From NCBI GenBank assembly GCA_903915075.1, contig CAIWRM010000067.1:1-34673 (forward strand): a stretch of DNA of 34,673 nt, in the 5' to 3' direction. The DNA is from an uncultured Microbacteriaceae bacterium (GTDB lineage: Bacteria; Actinomycetota; Actinomycetes; Actinomycetales; Microbacteriaceae). Positions 7,457 to 17,833 of the stretch are shown piece after piece. The position numbers and the translations under genes are program-made. Below the pieces are notes generated by a model. The model was given only the letters and a program-made list of their open reading frames with translations, was not told the DNA's origin and searched no databases. The number at the start of each line of letters is the position of its first letter. Within the stretch, counting starts at the first letter, position 1.

Positions 7457-7496
7457 AACGTCACCTCAAGCAGCGGCTGTGCCGTCTGGCCTCGAA

Positions 7497-8327
7497 CTAA
7501 CGGCCGCGGAAGTTATCCATCGACGAGTAGACATGAAACACCTTGTCGGCAATCACGTCGAACGCGCGCTGAGGAAGCACGCCCTTGAGGAACTTCGACA
7601 GGTGCACGGTCCAGGGCAGCATCAACATGGGCTTGCCCGCACGCATGGCTTTCCAGACGCGCGACACCACGTACTCGGGTGTCATCAGCGGGGTCATCAG
7701 GGGGCCGCGAGCACCGTCAAACATGCCGGTCGAGATGTATGTCGGCGCTACCGTTGTGAGCTTCACGTTGCCGTAACCCTCGCGTGTGAGTTCGAGGCGA
7801 ACCGAATCTCCCCAGCCGATCAGTGCCCACTTGCTGGCGGCATACACACTCATCTTCGGGTTCGAAATGAGACCGGCAGCCGACGCGATGTTCACAATCC
7901 GGCACTCACGACCCGAGCCCATCATGCCGGCTAAGAACTCGTGCGTGGTGACCATGGGTGCCACGGTGTTGACCATCATGATGGCCTCGGTGTGTGCCGC
8001 GTTATCGTGCTCCCAGAAGACGCCCCCGCGAACGATGCCCGCGTTGTTGATGAGCACGTCCACCCCGCCGTGTTTCCCGATGACGCGCGCGGCAGCCTTC
8101 TCGATGGCCTCGCGCTTTGCGAGGTCAACCACCATGCCGTCGACAACAACGCCGACGGTGGCGCTAGCCGCGATTTCACGCGCCGTTTGCTCGAGGGCTT
8201 TCTTGTTGACGTCCCAGAGCACAACAACGCTCGCGCCCTCGGCGACGGCACGCTCGGCGTAAAGCCTGCCCATTCCCATGGCGGCGCCGGTGATGAGGAA
8301 TCTGCTGCGGGCGACCGCAAAAGTCAT
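7497..8327 (-). CDS. Short-chain dehydrogenase/reductase
   Basis: The 276-residue protein is a classical SDR. The cofactor loop TGAAMGMG is at 13-20, NNAG at 94-97, and the catalytic Ser149, Tyr162 and Lys166 (YAASK) are all present. D39 after the second beta-strand (LWDVNKK) suggests NAD rather than NADP, which is inference. The last 60 residues are extended and hydrophobic (KPMLMLPWTVHLSKFLKGVLP), as in SDRs that act on lipid-like substrates at the membrane. The substrate is unknown. It follows the Cys-rich mini-gene by 9 bases, yet has its own -10 box (TAACCT, 6 bases before the ATG) that overlaps the mini-gene stop codon. Confidence 0.9.
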   Translation of the reverse strand: MTFAVARSRFLITGAAMGMGRLYAERAVAEGASVVVLWDVNKKALEQTAREIAASATVGVVVDGMVVDLAKREAIEKAAARVIGKHGGVDVLINNAGIVRGGVFWEHDNAAHTEAIMMVNTVAPMVTTHEFLAGMMGSGRECRIVNIASAAGLISNPKMSVYAASKWALIGWGDSVRLELTREGYGNVKLTTVAPTYISTGMFDGARGPLMTPLMTPEYVVSRVWKAMRAGKPMLMLPWTVHLSKFLKGVLPQRAFDVIADKVFHVYSSMDNFRGR

Positions 8328-8333
8328 TGCGCT

Positions 8334-8339
8334 AGGTTA
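8334..8339 (-). promoter_or_regulatory. -10 box of the SDR gene
   Basis: TAACCT on the minus strand lies 6 bases before the SDR ATG at 8327. Its TAA is also the stop codon of the upstream 39-residue gene. Confidence 0.45.
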
Positions 8340-8456
8340 CTTTTCGCACTGGCAGCGGTCTGCCTCGGCGACACCCTCGAGTGCTACTTCGATGTGCTCT
8401 CCGCAACCGTCCCAGGTGGGCTTGCCGCAGTTTTCACAGTCAATGCGCTTGCACAT
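8337..8456 (-). CDS. 39-residue Cys-rich protein, probable metal or redox mini-protein
   Basis: Reading the minus strand from ATG at 8456 gives a 39-residue product beginning MCKRIDCENCGKPTWDGCGE and ending RCQCEK before TAA at 8337. It has six cysteines (2, 7, 10, 18, 35, 37), two in a CxxC knuckle and two in a terminal CxC pair, plus His21. This suggests zinc binding or a redox role. AAAGGAAC lies about 6 bases upstream as Shine-Dalgarno. It follows the CoA-disulfide reductase stop by 20 bases, so it is probably the last gene of the CsoR/CstR-CoADR transcript. I recall similar uncharacterised CGKPTWxGCGxH-type mini-proteins in other bacteria. The function is unknown. Confidence 0.8.
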   Translation of the reverse strand: MCKRIDCENCGKPTWDGCGEHIEVALEGVAEADRCQCEK

Positions 8457-8476
8457 GTTGTGTTCCTTTCGTTGAG

Positions 8477-10135
8477 TTAGTGAGGAGCGAGCGCGGTGTG
8501 CGCCCGTTCACGTGAATCCATACCGGCGAGCCACGTAAGGCATCCACCGTCTAGGTTATGGGCATCCTTGCCGTTCTGGCGCAAGAGCTGTGTTGCCGTG
8601 TGACCACGCTGCCCCACCCGGCAGTGCACGATCACCTCGCCGCTCGGCACCTCGTCAAGGCGTGCGCGCAATTCGTCGAGCGGGATGTTAACGGAACCGG
8701 GAATAGCCTGCTCGGCGTTCTCTGATTCCGTGCGCACATCGATCACCGTTGCTCCTGCGGCAACCCGTGCCTCGAGCTCGTGCCACTGCACGCTGGGTGT
8801 GCGCTTGTGCCAGACGTTGTTGGCCACATAGCCAAGCAGGTTGACCGCATCCTTGGCCGAGCCAAACTGCGGGGCATAGGCCAACTCGATGTTCATCAGG
8901 TCATCGACCGTGAGGCCGGCATAGATCGCCGTTGCCAGCACGTCGATGCGTTTGTCAGCGCCGTCGGAACCCGTGGCCTGTGCGCCAAGAATCTTTCCGG
9001 TTTCGGGATGAAAAAGCACCTTGAGCGCGAGCATTTCAGATCCCGGATAGTAGCCGGCGTGCGAGCCGGGATGCGCGTGCGCCACAAGGTAGTCGATTCC
9101 CGCAGCACGTGCTCCTTTTTCGGACAGGCCGGTGATGGCCGCCACCATGCCGAACGCCCCGATGATTCCGGTGCCCTGGCTGTCACGTTCGGGGGTGTCC
9201 ACACCGGCAATCACGTCGGCAACGGCACGACCGTGACGATTCGCCAGATTGGCCAACCAGATCATCTGATCGGCGCCCGTGAGCGCGCTGTGCTTCTGAG
9301 CTGCGTCACCCACCGCAAAGATGTGGGGGTCACTCGTGCGGTGTTGCGCGTCGACCCAGATTCCTCCCGCTGTGCCCATGCGCAGGCCCGACTGCGCGGC
9401 AAAGTCCGCGTCGGCCGTGACGCCAATAGCGGAGATGACGATGTCGGCGCTCAGGCGTTGACCGTCGTCGAGCACAACCTCTGTCGGGGTCACCTCGACG
9501 GCCGTGCGACCGAGGGCCAGCGTGATGCCGTTTTCCTCCATGGTTGCCTGGAGCGGTTCAATCATCTCGGGGTCGAACTGCGGAAGCAGTGTCTGTGCCT
9601 GTTGCACCAGTGTGACGCCGAGTCCGCGATGGCGAAGATTTTCGGCCACTTCAACACCGATAAACCCACCGCCGAGAATGACCGCGGTCTGCGCTCCGGT
9701 GCCACTCACCGCGTCCTTGATGCGCACAGCGTCGGGAACGTCGCGGAGCGAGAGGGCCCGCTCGCCACCGGGAATCGTGAGCTGGCGGGGGCTTGCGCCG
9801 GGCGAAAGAATGAGCGCGTCGTAGGTGTCGGTGAATTCCTTGCCCGTCAGAACATCAATTCCCACTACCGTCTTGTTCGCGGGATCAATCTGCACGATTC
9901 GCGAGTTCACGCGAACATCGAGACGAAACCGGCGCCAGAGCGAATCAGGCGTTTGCAGAAGCAGGCTTTCTTCACGCGCGATAACGTCGCCGATGAAATA
10001 CGGGAGACCACAGTTGGCGAACGAGACGTGCGGACCTTGTTCGTACACCGTAATCTCGGCGTGCTCATCGAGACGGCGCAAACGCGTCGCTGCCGACATT
10101 CCGCCGGCCACGCCGCCAATGATGATGGTCTTCAC
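8477..10135 (-). CDS. CoA-disulfide reductase-like flavoprotein fused to rhodanese
   Basis: The 552-residue protein has two parts. Residues 1 to about 445 form a class III pyridine nucleotide-disulfide oxidoreductase: the FAD site is GGVAGGMSAATRL from residue 7, the single active cysteine is Cys42 in SFANCGLPY, the NAD(P) site is VILGGGFIGVEVAENL, and the second FAD motif is IFAVGDAA. From about 455 to 545 is a rhodanese domain (VIDVRTESE, catalytic Cys505 in HCRVGQRGH). Such fusions reduce CoA disulfides or CoA persulfide/polysulfide with NAD(P)H. The start is GTG at 10135. It lies 44 bases after the CsoR/CstR-type repressor on the same strand, which suggests control by sulfane sulfur. Confidence 0.92.
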   Translation of the reverse strand: MKTIIIGGVAGGMSAATRLRRLDEHAEITVYEQGPHVSFANCGLPYFIGDVIAREESLLLQTPDSLWRRFRLDVRVNSRIVQIDPANKTVVGIDVLTGKEFTDTYDALILSPGASPRQLTIPGGERALSLRDVPDAVRIKDAVSGTGAQTAVILGGGFIGVEVAENLRHRGLGVTLVQQAQTLLPQFDPEMIEPLQATMEENGITLALGRTAVEVTPTEVVLDDGQRLSADIVISAIGVTADADFAAQSGLRMGTAGGIWVDAQHRTSDPHIFAVGDAAQKHSALTGADQMIWLANLANRHGRAVADVIAGVDTPERDSQGTGIIGAFGMVAAITGLSEKGARAAGIDYLVAHAHPGSHAGYYPGSEMLALKVLFHPETGKILGAQATGSDGADKRIDVLATAIYAGLTVDDLMNIELAYAPQFGSAKDAVNLLGYVANNVWHKRTPSVQWHELEARVAAGATVIDVRTESENAEQAIPGSVNIPLDELRARLDEVPSGEVIVHCRVGQRGHTATQLLRQNGKDAHNLDGGCLTWLAGMDSRERAHTALAPH

Positions 10136-10179
10136 AGGCTCAACTTTCTTTGGATGAGGGGATGGTTCGGGAGGGCGGC

Positions 10180-10437
10180 CTAGGCCATGGACATGAAGGC
10201 CTTTTCGAGAGCCACGCGGTTGACGTCACCCTCGGGGCCGGATCCACAGTGCGTCATGCCCGTGGCAATGATGCTGAAACCGGCGCGGTCAAGGGCCGTG
10301 CTTGCGGCCGCCAGCTGCGTGAGGATTTCGGTGCAGTCGCGGCCTTCGTCGATCATGCGAACGAGGCCACCAATCTGACCCTGAACGCGCACCAAGCGGT
10401 TGCGGGCTTTTTTGAGTTCTTCTGCGGGGAGTTTCAT
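10180..10437 (-). CDS. CsoR/CstR-family repressor, likely persulfide sensor
   Basis: This 85-residue all-helical repressor belongs to the DUF156/CsoR family (KKARNRLVRVQGQIGGLVRMI is the family start). The two sensor cysteines, Cys35 and Cys64, are 29 residues apart, as in CsoR and CstR. The copper ligand His of CsoR, four residues before the second Cys, is replaced by Gly60, so Cu(I) sensing in the classical way is unlikely. The His at 63 next to Cys64 is not in that position. With CoA-disulfide reductase and rhodanese genes on both sides, a CstR-like persulfide sensor is the best inference. GGAAGG precedes the ATG. It faces the rhodanese lipoprotein across a palindromic operator. Confidence 0.88.
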   Translation of the reverse strand: MKLPAEELKKARNRLVRVQGQIGGLVRMIDEGRDCTEILTQLAAASTALDRAGFSIIATGMTHCGSGPEGDVNRVALEKAFMSMA

Positions 10438-10452
10438 GTTTCGCCTTCCATC

Positions 10453-10482
10453 GGTATAGAGTTACTATACCCTAGGGGGTAT
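10453..10482. promoter_or_regulatory. Overlapping palindromes, probable CsoR/CstR operator
   Basis: ATACCC-TAGG-GGGTAT at 10467-10482 has perfect 6-bp arms and resembles the AT-flanked GC-rich dyads bound by the CsoR/CstR family. GGTATAG-N5-CTATACC at 10453-10471 is a second dyad with 7-bp arms that overlaps the first. Both sit between the divergent repressor gene (start 10437) and the rhodanese lipoprotein (start 10503). Binding there could repress both directions. Confidence 0.75.
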
Positions 10483-10502
10483 CGAAAGGAAACCATTTAC
10501 TC

Positions 10503-10892
10503 ATGAAGCGCATCATCACCGCACTCGCCATCACGGCAACCCTGGCCGCCAGCGGCCTCGCCCTCAGCGCCTGCGCACCAAGCGCAAGCAACCCGCCCAT
10601 GGCCGCCGTTGACTTCACCGCAGACACAATCGTGATCGACGTACGCACCCCGGAAGAGTTCGACAGCGGACACCTCGCCGGCGCCCTGAACATCAACTGG
10701 GAGAGCGCCGAGTTCATGCAGGCCATTGACGCGCTCGACAAGTCGGCAAACTACGTCCTCTACTGCCGCTCAGGCAACCGGGCAGGGCAGGCACTCGACA
10801 TGATGACGAGCATGGGTTTCACGAACGTGCAGAACATCGGCAGTGTCGATGAAGCCGCGGCAACGACCGGCCTCGCCGTCGTCACCGACTAG
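10503..10892 (+). CDS. Rhodanese-domain lipoprotein
   Basis: The 129-residue product has a lipoprotein signal with lipobox LSAC (Cys24 lipidated) and then one rhodanese domain: VIDVRTPEEFDSGHLAGALN from about residue 44 and the catalytic loop CRSGNRAG with Cys88. It would be anchored on the outer face of the membrane and could handle sulfane sulfur or a thiosulfate-type substrate there. AAAGGAA lies upstream as Shine-Dalgarno. It is divergent from the CsoR/CstR repressor and shares its operator. The methyltransferase at 10895 begins 2 bases after the stop, indicating an operon. Confidence 0.92.
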   Translation: MKRIITALAITATLAASGLALSACAPSASNPPMAAVDFTADTIVIDVRTPEEFDSGHLAGALNINWESAEFMQAIDALDKSANYVLYCRSGNRAGQALDMMTSMGFTNVQNIGSVDEAAATTGLAVVTD

Positions 10893-10894
10893 GG

Positions 10895-11539
10895 GTGCCC
10901 GCAACCGCCATGGACTCTCAGGCGTGGGATGACCGCTACCGCTCCACCGATTCGGTGTGGTCGCCCACGCCAAATGAGTTCGTTAAGGAGTACCTCGTCT
11001 CCCTGTCTCCCGGTCGAATGGTCGATGTGGCTGGCGGGGAGGGGCGGCACGCCCTCTGGTTTGCGCAGCGCGGGTGGGAGGCAGAGAATCTCGATTTCTC
11101 GCCCGTTGCCGTCTCCAAATCGCGGCAGCGGGCGTCCGATCTCTCGTTGGGCGACCGATTCCTTGGACACGTCGCCGATGCAAATTCGAGTCAGGACTTC
11201 TATCTGGCTCCCGCGGATCTCGTTGTCATTGCCTACCTTCAGATACCTGCCTCCGAACTTGCCAGAGCCATATCAAACGCAGCGCGGCAGCTCGTGGCCG
11301 GCGGCATACTCTTCGGGGTTTGGCATGCGCGCGAAAATCTCGTTGATGGCGTGGGCGGACCCCAAGATCCGGCTCTTCTCCCCACCCAAGAGGAACTCGC
11401 CTCTGCGTTCTCCGATTCCAATCTGGTCGTGTCCCATGCCGGACTTCGTCGACGAGCAGTTCAGGTTGGTGGGGAAACTCGAGAGGCCGTTGACGTCGTC
11501 GTGATGGCGCGAGCTCCCGAAATGGTGGCCTGCGGGTAA
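10895..11539 (+). CDS. Class I SAM-dependent methyltransferase
   Basis: The 214-residue protein starts in the manner of TehB/thiopurine-type small-molecule methyltransferases (AWDDRYRSTDSVWSPTPNEFV). The SAM loop is MVDVAGGEGRHALWFA at about 42-57, with Asp in NLDFSP as the likely ribose ligand and ADLVVIAYL as motif III/IV. A GTG start at 10895 follows the rhodanese stop by 2 bases. An ATG at 10910 is an alternative. Linkage to a rhodanese and a persulfide-type repressor makes a thiol or chalcogen substrate attractive, but this is inference. It converges with clpB, with a 10-base gap. Confidence 0.85.
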   Translation: MPATAMDSQAWDDRYRSTDSVWSPTPNEFVKEYLVSLSPGRMVDVAGGEGRHALWFAQRGWEAENLDFSPVAVSKSRQRASDLSLGDRFLGHVADANSSQDFYLAPADLVVIAYLQIPASELARAISNAARQLVAGGILFGVWHARENLVDGVGGPQDPALLPTQEELASAFSDSNLVVSHAGLRRRAVQVGGETREAVDVVVMARAPEMVACG

Positions 11540-11549
11540 CCGAAACGGA

Positions 11550-13729
<2,180 letters not shown>

Positions 13730-13733
<4 letters not shown>

Positions 13734-14164
13734 TTCTGTTCTCCCGATTCGATGCGGCGGAGCGGATTCCAGCGAACCACCTCGGTAGCACGGCGAACCC
13801 GCTGGCCGTTGCGCAGTGTCTGAACTTCGCCCGCAGATCCGGCGGCAAAGACGCGACGGCCGGGCTGTGCGAGTAGTGCGTCGGCCAGGGCGGTCTCAAG
13901 CTGACGCACCCGTGCCCGCAGGGTGACGACACTGTTTTCGAGTTCGAGAACGCGCCTGATTCCCTCCAGGCTCACGCCCTCAGCGCCGAGCCGAGCAACC
14001 TCGCGCAGCTGAACGACGTCCCGCATGGAATAGCGGCGCGACTGTCCCGCGGTGCGCTTGGGTTGCACAATACCGAGGCGGTCATATTGGCGCAGCGTTT
14101 GGGGGTGCATGGCAGCGAGTTCAGCGGCCATCGAAATGGTAAAAATCGGCTGGTCTTCGTCCAC
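13730..14164 (-). CDS. hspR: Heat-shock repressor HspR (MerR family)
   Basis: HspR represses the dnaK operon by binding HAIR sequences, with DnaK acting as co-repressor in studied actinobacteria. The 144-residue protein starts with the winged helix-turn-helix [20 protein letters not shown], then [19 protein letters not shown], typical of HspR. A coiled-coil follows ([19 protein letters not shown]). The start is GTG at 14164, with AGGGGG upstream. It lies 9 bases after dnaJ and overlaps clpB by 4 bp. A perfect HAIR site at 17834-17854 completes the feedback loop. Confidence 0.95.
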
Positions 14165-14173
14165 GTCTGCCCC

Positions 14174-15142
14174 CTATCGTCGCCCGCGTTGCAGAATCTC
14201 GGCCCGCGGATCGTCCTTCGGCGCCTTGGCCGCAAACTCCTGGAGAGCTTTTGTTGCTTCCGCATCAAGGTGCGAGGGTACGGCCACCATGACCTCGGCA
14301 AGCAAGTCGCCGTGGCCCTTGGCTGTCTTCACCCCACGACCCTTAACGCGAAGGATTCGGCCGCTGGGCGTGCCGGGGGCAACCTTCAGCCTGACTGTGT
14401 CTCCCTCGACCGTGGGGACCTCAATCGTGGCTCCCAGGACCGCCTCGGTGAACGTCACGGGTACAACGAGTCGAACGTTGAGGCCGTCGCGCTCGAACAC
14501 GGGATGCTTGCCCACTGTCACGGTGAGCACGACATCTCCCGGCTCACCGCCGTCAGGGCTGGCGTGGCCCTTGCCGCGAATGCGAATCTTCTGGCCGTCG
14601 GCAACTCCCGCTGGAATCTTGACCTTGACGCTGTTACCCGAGGGTAGTTGCAGGGTCATGGTGTCGCCGTGCAGGGCCTCAAAGAAGTCCACCACAACGG
14701 TGGAGACAACATCTTGACCCTTGCTCGGGCCGCCCCAGCCGCGAAATCCACCCGACGAACGGCCAAAGTTTCCGTTGCCGAACATGCCGCCGAGAATGTC
14801 TTCGAAGCCCGCCCCCCGCGGGAATCCTCCTCCCCCACCGTAGGGACCACCCCGGAAGGCGTCGTCGAAGCCGCCGCCCGGGCCGCCGGCCGTGAAGCGC
14901 GCGCCGGATCCCATGGCGCGGATCTGGTCGTACTCTGCGCGCTGCGCGGGGTCCGACAGAACCGAGTGGGCTTCGGTAATCTCTTTGAACGTGGCCTCCG
15001 CCTTGGCATCTCCCGGGTTGCTATCGGGGTGATACTTACGGGCGAGCTTGCGATAAACCTTTTTCAGTTCATCGGGCGAGACGTCTTTTGAGACGCCGAG
15101 AACCTTATAGAAATCCTTGTCGAGCCAATCTTGACTAGCCAT
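14174..15142 (-). CDS. dnaJ: DnaJ-type co-chaperone without zinc finger
   Basis: This Hsp40 stimulates DnaK ATPase and delivers substrates. The 322-residue product has the J domain at about 9-75 (HPD in KYHPDSNPG), a Gly/Phe-rich linker at about 80-140, and the two C-terminal beta-barrel substrate domains with a dimerisation tail. The zinc finger with CxxCxGxG repeats is absent, and there is no cysteine in the protein, so it is a class B (CbpA-like) protein. I chose the ATG at 15142 (MASQDWLDKDFYKVLGV) because AAAGGAGG lies just upstream. The longer frame would run into the dispersed repeat. The gap to grpE holds that repeat. Confidence 0.94.
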   Translation of the reverse strand: MASQDWLDKDFYKVLGVSKDVSPDELKKVYRKLARKYHPDSNPGDAKAEATFKEITEAHSVLSDPAQRAEYDQIRAMGSGARFTAGGPGGGFDDAFRGGPYGGGGGFPRGAGFEDILGGMFGNGNFGRSSGGFRGWGGPSKGQDVVSTVVVDFFEALHGDTMTLQLPSGNSVKVKIPAGVADGQKIRIRGKGHASPDGGEPGDVVLTVTVGKHPVFERDGLNVRLVVPVTFTEAVLGATIEVPTVEGDTVRLKVAPGTPSGRILRVKGRGVKTAKGHGDLLAEVMVAVPSHLDAEATKALQEFAAKAPKDDPRAEILQRGRR

Positions 15143-15172
15143 CAGCGCCTCCTTTCGTTGTGTGAAGTTGAT

Positions 15173-15257
15173 TCTCGTTGATTGAGCTTGTGTCTCGTTG
15201 ATTGAGCTTGTCGAAATCACGGGTCTCGATACGGGCTGCGCCCTACTCGACCGGCGA
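15173..15257. repeat. Dispersed intergenic repeat, long form with duplicated end
   Basis: The segment TCTCGTTGATTGAGCTTGT occurs twice, at 15173-15191 and 15193-15211 (20-bp period). It runs into TCGAAATCACGGGTCTCGAT...CTACTCGACCGGCGA. Both outer ends match, in reverse, the element at 3431-3476, but the middle is longer here. It fills the dnaJ-grpE gap inside an operon. Similar elements seem common in Microbacteriaceae (recollection, not searched). Confidence 0.75.
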
Positions 15258-15848
15258 CTATTCGGGGGTTGCGACAATAACTTTGGCGGGTCGTACCTGG
15301 GTAGAACCTAAGCGATACCCGGGCTCAACCACATCGAGCACCGTGGGCGTTGAAACATCCGGTGAGGGTTGCTGCAACAGTGCTTCGTGCTCGTTGGGGT
15401 CAAACGCATCACCCACCGCACCATAGGTAACCAGGCCCAGGCGCTCGGTGGCCGCTCGCAGTTTGGTGGCAATGAGCGTGATGGGGGCGCCATCAACCAG
15501 GTCGCCGTGCTTGTCGGCGCGCTCAATGTCATCGAGAACCGGCAGAAGCGATCGAATGACGTCGCCCACTACGCGCTCGCGCTCAATGTCGCGGTTCGCT
15601 TCGGTGCGCTTGCGGTAGTTGGCGTACTCAGCCGTGACGCGCTGCAGGTCTTCGAGTCGCTCGGACGCAAGCTCGTCGGCGGCCTTGTCGAGGAACTCCA
15701 CGTCAACGTCGGTCAACGACGTTTCGACGTCGGCGTCTTCGTAGCCACCCTCGGGGAGCTCGGAGGAGCCTTCCGGCTCCTCCAGAACGTCCTCGGCTCG
15801 CAGCTCGTCGGTCTCTTTGGGCTCGTCGCCCGCAGGATCCTTGGCCAT
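15258..15848 (-). CDS. grpE: GrpE nucleotide exchange factor
   Basis: GrpE releases ADP from DnaK and acts as a thermosensor. The 196-residue protein has a long acidic N-terminal tail (about 1-45), a coiled-coil dimerisation region (DELASERLEDLQRVTAEYANYRKRTEAN) and the C-terminal beta domain with GAVGDAFDPNEHEALLQ and VEPGYRLG, the family signature. It starts 2 bases after the dnaK stop and so depends on translation of dnaK. The stop is followed directly by the dispersed repeat. Confidence 0.95.
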   Translation of the reverse strand: MAKDPAGDEPKETDELRAEDVLEEPEGSSELPEGGYEDADVETSLTDVDVEFLDKAADELASERLEDLQRVTAEYANYRKRTEANRDIERERVVGDVIRSLLPVLDDIERADKHGDLVDGAPITLIATKLRAATERLGLVTYGAVGDAFDPNEHEALLQQPSPDVSTPTVLDVVEPGYRLGSTQVRPAKVIVATPE

Positions 15849-15850
15849 GA

Positions 15851-17701
15851 TTACTTGTCAGCCTTCTCGCTCGACTCGTCGTCTTCGACAACTTCGGCGT
15901 CAACCACGTCTTCGTCAGTCGTGGCCTCGGCGGAAGCTTGGGTCTCTGCCTGCGCGGATGCGTAGATGGCTTCGCCCAGCTTGCCCTGGCTCTCGGCGAG
16001 TTTCTCCACCGCAGACTTCACGGCGGAGTCGTCGTCACCGGCGAGCGCGGTCTTGACCGCGTCGACATCGGCCTGAACCGTTGTCTTCACGTCGTCGGCC
16101 AGCTTCTCGTCGTTCTCCTTGATCAGCTTCTCGACGGAGTACACCATCTGCTCGGCGTTGTTGCGCGTCTCAGCGGTCTCGCGACGCGCCTTGTCTTCGG
16201 CCGCGTGTTCCTCGGCTTCGCGCACCATGCGCTCGATGTCATCCTTTGCCAGCGACGATCCGCCGGTGATGGTCATCGACTGCTCTTTGCCGGTGCCCTT
16301 GTCTTTGGCAGACACGTGCACGATGCCGTTAGCGTCGATGTCGAACGTGACCTCAATCTGAGGCATGCCGCGGGGGGCGGGGGCGATTCCGGTGAGCTCG
16401 AAGTTTCCGAGCGACTTGTTGTCGCGCGTGAACTCGCGCTCACCCTGAAAGACCTGAATCGACACGGCGGGCTGGTTGTCGTCCGCTGTGGTGAAGGTCT
16501 CGGACCGCTTGGTGGGAATGGCCGTGTTGCGCTCGATGAGTTTGGTCATGATGCCACCCTTGGTCTCGATTCCGAGGCTCAGCGGGGTCACGTCAATCAG
16601 CAGCACGTCCTTGCGCTCACCGCGCAGCACGCCGGCCTGAAGGGCAGCGCCCACGGCAACAACCTCGTCGGGGTTCACGCCCTTGTTGGGCTCCTTGCCA
16701 CCCGTGAGGCTCTTGACGAGCTCCACCACGGCAGGCATACGGGTTGAACCACCCACGAGCACGACGTGGTCCACGTCGGCCACCTTGACGCCGGCTTCGC
16801 GGATAACATCCTCGAAGGGCTTCTTGGTGCGGTCAACGAGATCCTGCGTCATCGACTCGAACTGGGCTCGCGTGAGCGTTTCGTCGAGGTTGGCGGGGCC
16901 ATTCTCGGTGAGGGACAGGTACGGCAGCTGGATGTTCGTCGTCGTTGAGGACGACAGTTCCTTCTTGGCCTGCTCCGCGGCTTCCTTGAGTCGCTGCAGA
17001 GCAATCTTGTCGGTGCTTACATCGACACCCGAGGTCTCTTTGAACTTCTTGATCAGGTGCTCAACAACGCGCTGATCCCAGTCGTCACCGCCGAGGCGGT
17101 TGTCACCCGAGGTGGAGCGCACCTGGATGGTGGAGAACTCGTCGTCCTTACCCACTTCGAGCAGCGACACGTCGAACGTTCCGCCACCGAGGTCGAAGAC
17201 CAGAATGAGCTCGTCTTCCTTGCCCTTGTCGAGGCCGTAGGCCAGGGCGGCCGCGGTGGGCTCGTTGATGATGCGCAGTACGTTGAGGCCCGCGATCTCA
17301 CCAGCCTCCTTGGTGGCCTGACGCTCGGCGTCGTTGAAGTATGCGGGAACCGTGATGACCGCATCGGTCACGGTGTCTCCGAGGTACTGCTCGGCGTCGC
17401 GCTTGAGCTTGCCGAGGATACGTGCCGAGATCTCCTGCGGCGTGTACTTCTTCTCGTCAATCTGATCGGTGTGAGTGGTACCCATGTGGCGCTTGACCGA
17501 AGCCAGCGTGCGGTCGACGTTGGTCACAGCCTGGCGCTTGGCCGGCTCTCCCACGAGAACTTCGCCGTCTTTGGTGAACGCGACCACCGAGGGGGTGGTG
17601 CGGAATCCTTCGGCGTTGGCGATGACGGTGGGTTCTCCACCCTCAAGCACCGCAACAACCGAGTTGGTGGTTCCGAGGTCAATACCTACTGCTCGTGACA
17701 T
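15851..17701 (-). CDS. dnaK: Hsp70 chaperone DnaK
   Basis: The 616-residue ATP-driven chaperone binds hydrophobic peptide stretches. The nucleotide-binding domain opens with [17 protein letters not shown] (phosphate loop 1), followed by [25 protein letters not shown] and [12 protein letters not shown]. The linker [18 protein letters not shown] leads to the substrate domain and a helical lid. The tail is acidic ([14 protein letters not shown]), with a less regular end than the EEVD of eukaryotes, as usual in bacteria. GAAGGAG lies 7 bases before the ATG. It is the first gene of dnaK-grpE-dnaJ-hspR-clpB, and the leader carries two HAIR-type sites. Confidence 0.98.
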   Translation of the reverse strand: MSRAVGIDLGTTNSVVAVLEGGEPTVIANAEGFRTTPSVVAFTKDGEVLVGEPAKRQAVTNVDRTLASVKRHMGTTHTDQIDEKKYTPQEISARILGKLKRDAEQYLGDTVTDAVITVPAYFNDAERQATKEAGEIAGLNVLRIINEPTAAALAYGLDKGKEDELILVFDLGGGTFDVSLLEVGKDDEFSTIQVRSTSGDNRLGGDDWDQRVVEHLIKKFKETSGVDVSTDKIALQRLKEAAEQAKKELSSSTTTNIQLPYLSLTENGPANLDETLTRAQFESMTQDLVDRTKKPFEDVIREAGVKVADVDHVVLVGGSTRMPAVVELVKSLTGGKEPNKGVNPDEVVAVGAALQAGVLRGERKDVLLIDVTPLSLGIETKGGIMTKLIERNTAIPTKRSETFTTADDNQPAVSIQVFQGEREFTRDNKSLGNFELTGIAPAPRGMPQIEVTFDIDANGIVHVSAKDKGTGKEQSMTITGGSSLAKDDIERMVREAEEHAAEDKARRETAETRNNAEQMVYSVEKLIKENDEKLADDVKTTVQADVDAVKTALAGDDDSAVKSAVEKLAESQGKLGEAIYASAQAETQASAEATTDEDVVDAEVVEDDESSEKADK

Positions 17702-17780
17702 GTGTTATCTCCTTCGTTTTCCTTGACGCCGGGGTGCCGGGCCAAGAGACTGTGTGGCTATTGTGAAATCGTTTTCAAGA

Positions 17781-17801
17781 CTTGAGTCTCGATGTGTCAA
17801 G
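17781..17801. promoter_or_regulatory. Degenerate HAIR-like site overlapping a -35-like box
   Basis: CTTGAGT, 7 bases, then TGTCAAG matches the HspR inverted repeat with 2 mismatches in the second arm. On the minus strand the end reads CTTGACA, so a TTGACA -35 hexamer for dnaK (17795-17800) overlaps it. Confidence 0.6.
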
Positions 17802-17833
17802 TTTGCCATTCCCGGCGATCGATGTCAAGTCAA

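Noticed and set aside
8780-10183. 467-residue plus-strand frame opposite the CoA-disulfide reductase
   Set aside because: Pure shadow of a gene with all its motifs on the minus strand. The composition is rich in Arg and His, as in other shadows.
10180-10437. Copper-sensing CsoR
   Set aside because: The His ligand four residues before the second Cys is Gly, and the neighbours are sulfur enzymes with no copper ATPase. A CstR-like role is preferred, without certainty.
15143-15277. Upstream extension of DnaJ by 45 residues
   Set aside because: It would be encoded by the dispersed repeat, and a strong Shine-Dalgarno precedes the internal ATG.
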